From positions 6,577,436 through 6,641,435 of the forward strand of contig OZ005662.1 of assembly GCA_963930645.1 (NCBI GenBank): a stretch of DNA of 64,000 nt, in the 5' to 3' direction. Positions 58,127-64,000 of this stretch are shown one piece after another (the stretch's first letter is position 1; every line of letters begins with the position of its first letter). The stretch is from Salticus scenicus. Its lineage: Eukaryota; Arthropoda; Arachnida; Araneae; Salticidae. A program made the position numbers and the translations under genes. The notes beneath the pieces are model-generated. The model did no database searches, was not told where the DNA came from, and saw nothing but the letters and a program-made list of their open reading frames with translations.

Positions 58127-60061
58127 CAAGGTTGGGTTTTTGACATGACAAAGGTTTAAGCCGTCAAAATTCAGAATCTATATATGCGCTTGATTCTGGT
58201 TAGAAATAGGAATTGGTAATATTTGCCATATATAAGTTAACATCTAAGTATTATGCTGTTTATAAATAATCTCTAAAAAAAGAGTTAAATTGAACACGTG
58301 TCCTTTGTTAATTATATTAAAAACACGTAAAATTAAATTTTATTTAATTTTACATGTGTTTAAAGTGTTTTTAATATTATTATTATGCTGTTTATAAATT
58401 AACAAATCTTAAACCAATTTATTGATGATAATTAACAAAAATTTAGGTAAATATTCTGGTTTCAAACATAAGAAATATATACAAAGCATGTGTAGACATA
58501 TTTTGTATGTGTATTAATATTTATGAAATTCTAAAATTCCAATGTTGCTTACGATTTTAACATAAACCAAGTGTTAAACACGGAAAAACTGGATTTTTTT
58601 TTTTTTTTTTTTTTAAGTAAAACATAATATGTGTGGGCAGTAAGTTAATATGAATTTAAAAATAATTATATTTATAATCTATATTTATTACACTTATCAT
58701 TTAATTTAATAATAATTTATTTATTTATTATTATTATTATGACTGTATAAATATTTGTACCTGTTTACAGTTTGAACTAATAAATTTAAAATGAATGTGT
58801 AAGATTAAATATTAAATTAATTTATACATGTCCAGAAAGCATTTATACTTCTCTGTTCTTATGGTAATTATGAGAATTTAAGAAGCAATTCAAGCTCGTT
58901 TAACATTCAAAATTATTGCTTTTTCGTAAAAACTCACTATCTTAGCAGTCATTAAAAAAAAAAAAAAAAAAAACCTATAAAATATTTAAATACAAAATAT
59001 TTAGGCTATACGTTTTTATTTTATTGGTTAAATACATATTAATATTAAAAGCACAATACTAAAAAGAAAGAAGAAATATAAAATGTTGTATTACAAATAA
59101 AATGATTTATATAAATAATGAATTTTTAAAGTTTTGTTTTTATATTAATCAAAATGTTATAATAATGTTTCTCCAAAAACATTAATCTGTTTACTTTTTA
59201 AAACATACTTATAAATAATGTCTTATTAAAAACAACTATGATATTTTTAAAGTAGTTTAACGTATGCTATATTAACCCGTTAACGCCCGAATTAATTTTG
59301 CAAAATATTATTAGCTGATTATTTCACTTCTAAATAAAAAAAGACAACTGACAGTATAATATGTTAACTTAAACAATTCTTCTGATATTTTTAAATTTAA
59401 AGCCCATCCTTATTTATTGACGTTTAGCGTTCTAGCGAGAAAACTTCGAGATAGAAAAACTTTGAGATAACAGATTAATTTCCTATTATATGTTGGCAAA
59501 GATCTCGAAAGTAAAGTATTATGATATATGTTATTATTCAACTTGATTTAAGTTAGTATACCTGCCCAAAAAGCAAATATAGGTGCAACGAATGAAAAAT
59601 CATAAAATGACTATCCAAATTATAAAATAATAATGAATAGTATGCTCATAAAACTTGCAGGGATCATTTAGAGTGACGCTATAAACTGTCACTAAAAAGC
59701 AGAAATCATTCCAAGAAACCACAAAGAATATACGTGCCATTTTATTAGCTGTCCTCAAATGAGGACACTGGATGCTAACGGGTTAAGCATAGCTATAAGT
59801 AAATTTCGTAGTATCACAGCATATTTTGAGTGAACATATCAATAATTCATAATGAAATTATAAAAGCCTAAAGTTTGGGGTTTTTTTTATATTAATTAAA
59901 ATGTTATAACAATGTGTTTTTCAAAGAACATGAATGTATTTAGTTTCCGAAAAATCTTTATAAACTATATTTTGTTAAATTAAGTTTTTACATAACAATT
60001 AAATTTTAAATATAGGTTTTTGACATGACGGTTTTAACCCGTCAAAAACCTGCCAACCCTG
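58127..60061. mobile_element. Non-autonomous hAT-like element, 1935 bp
   Basis: The left end CAAGGTTGG-GTTTTTGAC and the reverse-complemented right end CAGGGTTGGCAGGTTTTTGAC form terminal inverted repeats. Both are followed by a subterminal palindrome (GTTTTTGAC ... GTCAAAA). The flanks TAAACAAT (58119-58126) and TGAACAAT (60062-60069) look like an 8-bp target duplication with one difference. The interior is AT-rich, has no transposase, and contains a piggyBac-like MITE. Confidence 0.6.
59276..59782. mobile_element. piggyBac-like MITE nested in the hAT-like element
   Basis: Starts CCCGTTAACGCCCG; the right end reverse-complemented reads CCCGTTAGCATCCA. TTAA flanks both sides (59272-59275 and 59783-59786). 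507 bp with no coding potential. Confidence 0.7.
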
Positions 60062-60069
60062 TGAACAAT

Positions 60070-60538
60070 AAATGTTGATTCAATTTCATTATTATTTGTG
60101 TAGTACAAGTACAAAGTTATTTATAATAATGCCTCTCATAAAACACAATGCAATTTATTATAAACTTAAATAATTTGTATCATTTTGAAAAAGAATTCTG
60201 AAAATATTTATCAGACAGAAATACAGACAGATAGACTACTAATTCCAATCATAATCACTCTTATACAGTGTTAAAAAATGTTAAAACGAAAGCATAATTT
60301 CCAATTATAGCTCTTAATGTATCTGAATATTTTTGTGTGACTTTGTAAATCTTAATGTTAATCATACTGATAATTTGTTCTGTAGAAAACATTTTTTTTG
60401 TGCATATGAATAATAAATGTCAATTTCATTATGATTTACTCAAAATAAAGACATTAAAATAAGGTTTCTGAAAACAGTGGGTGACTTGATTAAATTATTA
60501 GAAATTTTTTTACATTACTATTTTTCTATTTTCTAAAC
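60070..60538. other. AT-rich DNA, no gene recognised
   Basis: Nothing supportable beyond A/T-rich sequence. Confidence 0.4.
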
Positions 60539-60575
60539 TAAGGGGCTCTGCTTCTGCTCACTCCGCTCACCAATC
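60539..60575 (-). repeat. GC-rich terminus, inverted relative of 2203-2240
   Basis: On the minus strand TTGGTGAGCGGAGTGAGCAG followed by AAGCAGAGCCCC, matching the block at about 2203-2235. Confidence 0.45.
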
Positions 60576-60808
60576 TCTGAGGGAGGCCTCCCCCCCCCCC
60601 CCCCCCGACTCGCTTCACTTATAAACTCCTGGGGGACTCTGGCCGCCTATTCGCTGCTTTGACTTTCACTGAATAGGAATATTAATGATGCATAACACAA
60701 GACAAAAACAGAAAAATGTTATATGAAATCCCCATATTCAATGTCAAATTGAAATACATAATAATTTAATACCACATTATTTTTAATAAGATATTATGCT
60801 AAAAATCA

Positions 60809-60841
<33 letters not shown>

Positions 60842-60888
60842 CCAGAATAAAAAGAAATTTGTAATATCCAGACCATTTTACGTTACAG

Positions 60889-61377
60889 TAGGCCTATCCA
60901 ATCCAAAACGCTTAATGGGCCGCGTTGGAAATCTCTTTTATTCAGGCGGGCTGCATCATAGGTATGTATGTGTATATATGTTTGTGAGTGTGTGATTCAT
61001 GTATATATATACTTTTTTGAGGGAAGGCTCGGTTAAGATTCGGAGCAGAATACATTAATTTATTTTCATTCATAAATTAACAATAGAATCGTGAAAAATT
61101 TATGACTCCGCATTAAACACTACAATAAAAGGAATGAATCGTGAATCTAATAATATTTCATTACAACAGTGCACTGTTGTAATGAACAGTGTGATTATTT
61201 AACTACAATAATCATTAAAAGGTATTATTTTCGTTTCGAAAAGTCAGAGCGGATTTATTAAATTTTTAATCTGTTATCCAAAGTTGTAAACTTTAAATAT
61301 CGTTAATCTCCTCGTGGTCGTGGGCCGCATAAAACTGCATGGTGGACCACATGAGGGCCGTGGGTTAGCTACCCCTG
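60889..61377. mobile_element. hAT-like element, 489 bp
   Basis: 8-bp duplication CGTTACAG on both sides (60881-60888 and 61378-61385). Ends TAGGCCTATCCAATCC and, reverse-complemented, CAGGGGTAGCTAACCC match at 10 of 16 positions. The GGGCCGC / CGTGGGTTAGCTACCCCTG context is typical of widespread hAT-type elements. A 30-bp palindrome lies inside. Confidence 0.7.
61157..61186. repeat. Perfect 30-bp palindrome
   Basis: Exact self-complementary sequence centred between 61171 and 61172 (core CAACAGTG|CACTGTTG), inside the hAT-like element. Confidence 0.9.
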
Positions 61378-61517
61378 CGTTACAGCGTTAGCATATAACC
61401 CCCTTGGCGACTTTAAAAATTTTATCACTATTTGACAATGAATTTTTTGGTGTATATATATATATATAATCTAGTAATTATCTTTCCTAATGCCTATACT
61501 TTTTGATATTCAATTTT

Positions 61518-62737
61518 TACTTTCTCTTACCCATAAGGTAGAGAAAGTATTGTTTTTGGGTCAAATTTTTGAAAGTGAATTTTCGTTATATTTACACTTT
61601 TTGAGGTCCCCTAAATCCAAAAATCATGTTTTTAGCGGTTGATTTGTCTGTGTATATGTCTGTTATCAGCATATCTCAAAAACAAATTATAACTATCAGA
61701 AAGTCCAAACTTGGTATTCTAAATGTGTATGATATAGGGATGTTACACTAAACTTTTCGTTGAGATGAAGCAAACGGTTCGTGTACTGGGACACCCAAGA
61801 GAATACAAATACATTACGTTTATGGGGGAAATTGTGGGTAAGTACAGTTTAACATCTATAGACTGTACTACATTAAATGAAACGAATATATATATTTTTA
61901 TATGCGTAAAAACATGTCTCATGTAGAATATGGTGGAGAAATCATGCACTGCTCGTTTACAGGGCTACCCAAAAGAACTAGATAAAAGTGCGACAATAGT
62001 TGCAAATTGATGTAAGTGATGTATTTCAGGTTCGGCCGTGTATTATTACTATAGAATTATGTTTAGGTGCACATGTTGTCTGTGTATAGTCTTCAAAAGA
62101 TATACAGGGCTGCAAATATTTAAGCGATATTGTTCTTTTTTGTTGTTAGTGGATGTGCTGTACTATAATATTTTACCATTTCCAGGAAAGCTGTTCAGGA
62201 ATTGCAATGAATTCCTCATGGAGATATGGTAAGTAATGTATGTTTTATATTCATCGCTTGTTTTTTGTATATTTACACGTTTTGAGGCTTCCTGATTACC
62301 GAAGTCAAGTTTTTTAACGTTTGATCTTTGTCTGTGTCTCTTATAGAGTAACTGAAAGACGAATAATTTCAGAAGATCCAATTATTATATTTTGAAGTTA
62401 ATATAAGTTTATTGCTGGAAAAGTTTGATCAAGATTGATAAGTTTCAAGGAATGTTGCGTGTGAAAGTAGTCTGAATAATTTTAAATGAACTTTTAATTT
62501 TAACAGATTTAAATTGTGTATAAATGTAGATTCAGTAATGAAACGGGGGGGTTGAGGGGACCGTTAGCCCCCCTCACACACAACTAATTATCATATAAAA
62601 CTCTTCCAAAGCCTAATTTGAATTGTTTTAACATAGGTTTACATAACAGAACTCGTTATCTTACCCCTTAATCACCAACCTGTATTTATAGTATTAAATT
62701 TCAGGGTAAGAAAAAGTCCTGTGAGTGACACACCAGG
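61518..62737 (-). mobile_element. Family C element, apparently complete
   Basis: On the minus strand the 5' end reads CCTGGTGTGTCACTCACAG then GACTTTTTCTTACCC, and the 3' end is the hairpin at 61518-61550 (right arm GGGTAAGAGAAAGTA). The interior matches the other two C copies. Length is about 1.2 kb. Small open frames (61743-61949, 62038-62232 and others) are not shared as frames between copies. Confidence 0.7.
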
Positions 62738-63189
62738 TTATTTAAGTTAATTTAGGGCATTATATAATACTCTATATATATTTCTAATGTACAGCTAGGT
62801 AATAATTTTACACATTCGAAAATATCTGAAAAGAAAAAAACGTTTATTATTATTATTTTAATTTGGAAAAATCTCCTACAGCTTCATTTTTTTTTTACTC
62901 TCTGCTACCCATTTCCTGAAATAATGAAGGATAAAATGCACTCGATTCTCTATAAGGTGACGAATTCTTTACTTTCTATAAATTAGAAATATGAAATGTA
63001 TTATAGAAATTTCTAATTCTGTAATGTTAAAAAATTATCACTGCAAAATTAGAAGATGCTGTCATATGTATTTTAATAAAAGGAATAAATACACTTTAAA
63101 AACAAAAAGAAATGCAGTCAATTATACAGACATGACATAATTTCATTATTCACACACAAAAAAAAAAAAAAAAATAATAATAATAATAA
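62738..63189. other. AT-rich DNA
   Basis: At about 63121-63149 it carries ATTATACAGACATGACATAA plus TTTCATTA, nearly the same as the sequence immediately left of the Helitron array (about 13724-13749). Confidence 0.5.
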
Positions 63190-63600
63190 TCTGGTGTGGT
63201 GTGTCACTCACACGACTTTCTCTTACCCTGAAATTTAATACTATAAGTACAGGTTGGAGATTAAGAAGTAATATAACGCGTACTGTTATGTAAACCTATG
63301 TTAAACAACTCAAATTAGGCTTCGGAAGAGTTTTGTATGATAATTAGCTCTGTGTGAGGGGGGGGGGCTACCGTCCCCCTCAACCCCCCCCCCCCCCATC
63401 CCGTTTCATTAATGCTCCTACATTTATGCACAATTTAATTCGGTTGTTAAAAAATAATTCTGTTTTTAAAAAATAATTTATTAAAATTCTTATTTAAAAA
63501 AATTATCTTTTATGATAATACAGACGATTTCTATATTAGAGAAGTAGTATAACACTAAATATCCAAAAAAAAAGTTGAATTTATTCTCAATATTAAAGTA

Positions 63601-63634
<34 letters not shown>

Positions 63635-64000
63635 CATGAAAAAAATCGGTAACTTTATTTTAAATTATCGCAGATCGATCGTTCAGCCATTCGTTTTAAA
63701 GGTATTGGCGAGCTCTTTTGAAAGATACCATCATGAAAATTTACTCCCCTCGAGGGGGGACTTCCCCCCCCCAGGGGGGGGTGGCGAGGCTCCTACATAC
63801 ACAAAAAAAAATTTCCCAGTTGACTATCTCTATTACAAAAAATAAATAGTATTCGTTTCATTTGGTTTAGTGCAGTCTATAGATGTTAAACTCTACATAC
63901 CTGCAATTTCCCCCATAGATGTGTAATGTATGTTTGAATACTTTTGAATGACCCTGTACACAAACCATTTGCTTCATCTCAACGAAAAGCTTACTGTAGC
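63190..64000 (+). mobile_element. Family C element, cut by the window end
   Basis: 5' end TCTGGTGTGGTGTGTCACTC then ACACGACTTTCTCTTACCC, and the C body up to AACGAAAAGCTTACTGTAGC. The 3' hairpin would lie beyond the window. Confidence 0.65.

Overview
This is a eukaryotic, very AT-rich intergenic window, most likely from an arthropod. The support is indirect: no long ORFs, no operons, dense poly-A/T and TA tracts, and DNA transposon families common in arthropods (mariner, Tc1-like, hAT, piggyBac-like, Helitron). I cannot name the species. I see no intact host gene, no tRNA or rRNA gene and no CRISPR array. Nearly every open frame of 60-140 codons is a by-product of tandem repeats. The only protein signals are three relics: a Helitron replicase/helicase fragment (minus, 33854-34056), the C-terminus of a mariner transposase (minus, 41759-41878) and a frameshifted repeat-encoded fragment (plus, 12493-12684).

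Layout. 1-7000: unique AT-rich DNA with a small Tc1-like MITE (90-271), a solo LTR (3053-3683) and terminal-hairpin repeats of families I call B and C. 7000-13720: families B and E nested in each other; E carries a variable 172-bp tandem repeat. 13750-33821: the main feature, a head-to-tail array of 14 non-autonomous Helitron units joined CTAG|TC with no spacer, the whole array sitting in one A|T dinucleotide. Short (about 790 bp) and long (about 1650 bp) units are interspersed, and one long/short pair carrying a hAT MITE has been duplicated. 33822-35072: Helitron helicase fragment followed by a higher-order minisatellite. 35790-36711, 46292-47372 and 49455-53152: three arrays of one 146-bp satellite, the third inverted. 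36730-45930: an hAT end, an inverted pair of GGACAAAA minisatellites, two SINE-like copies, a deleted mariner and a second solo LTR in a TA microsatellite. 47786-64000: piggyBac-like MITEs, a Helitron end, nested B copies, a 1.9-kb hAT-like element, a 489-bp hAT element and two C copies, the last cut by the window edge.

The most notable systems are (1) the tandem Helitron array, whose junctions, boundaries, deletion scar and hAT marker allow its history to be partly reconstructed, and (2) families B, C and E, which share one terminal plan in which a subfamily-specific word next to an invariant ACTTTC core changes together at the 5' end and in the 3' terminal hairpin. That plan resembles Helentron/HINE (DINE-1-like) elements.
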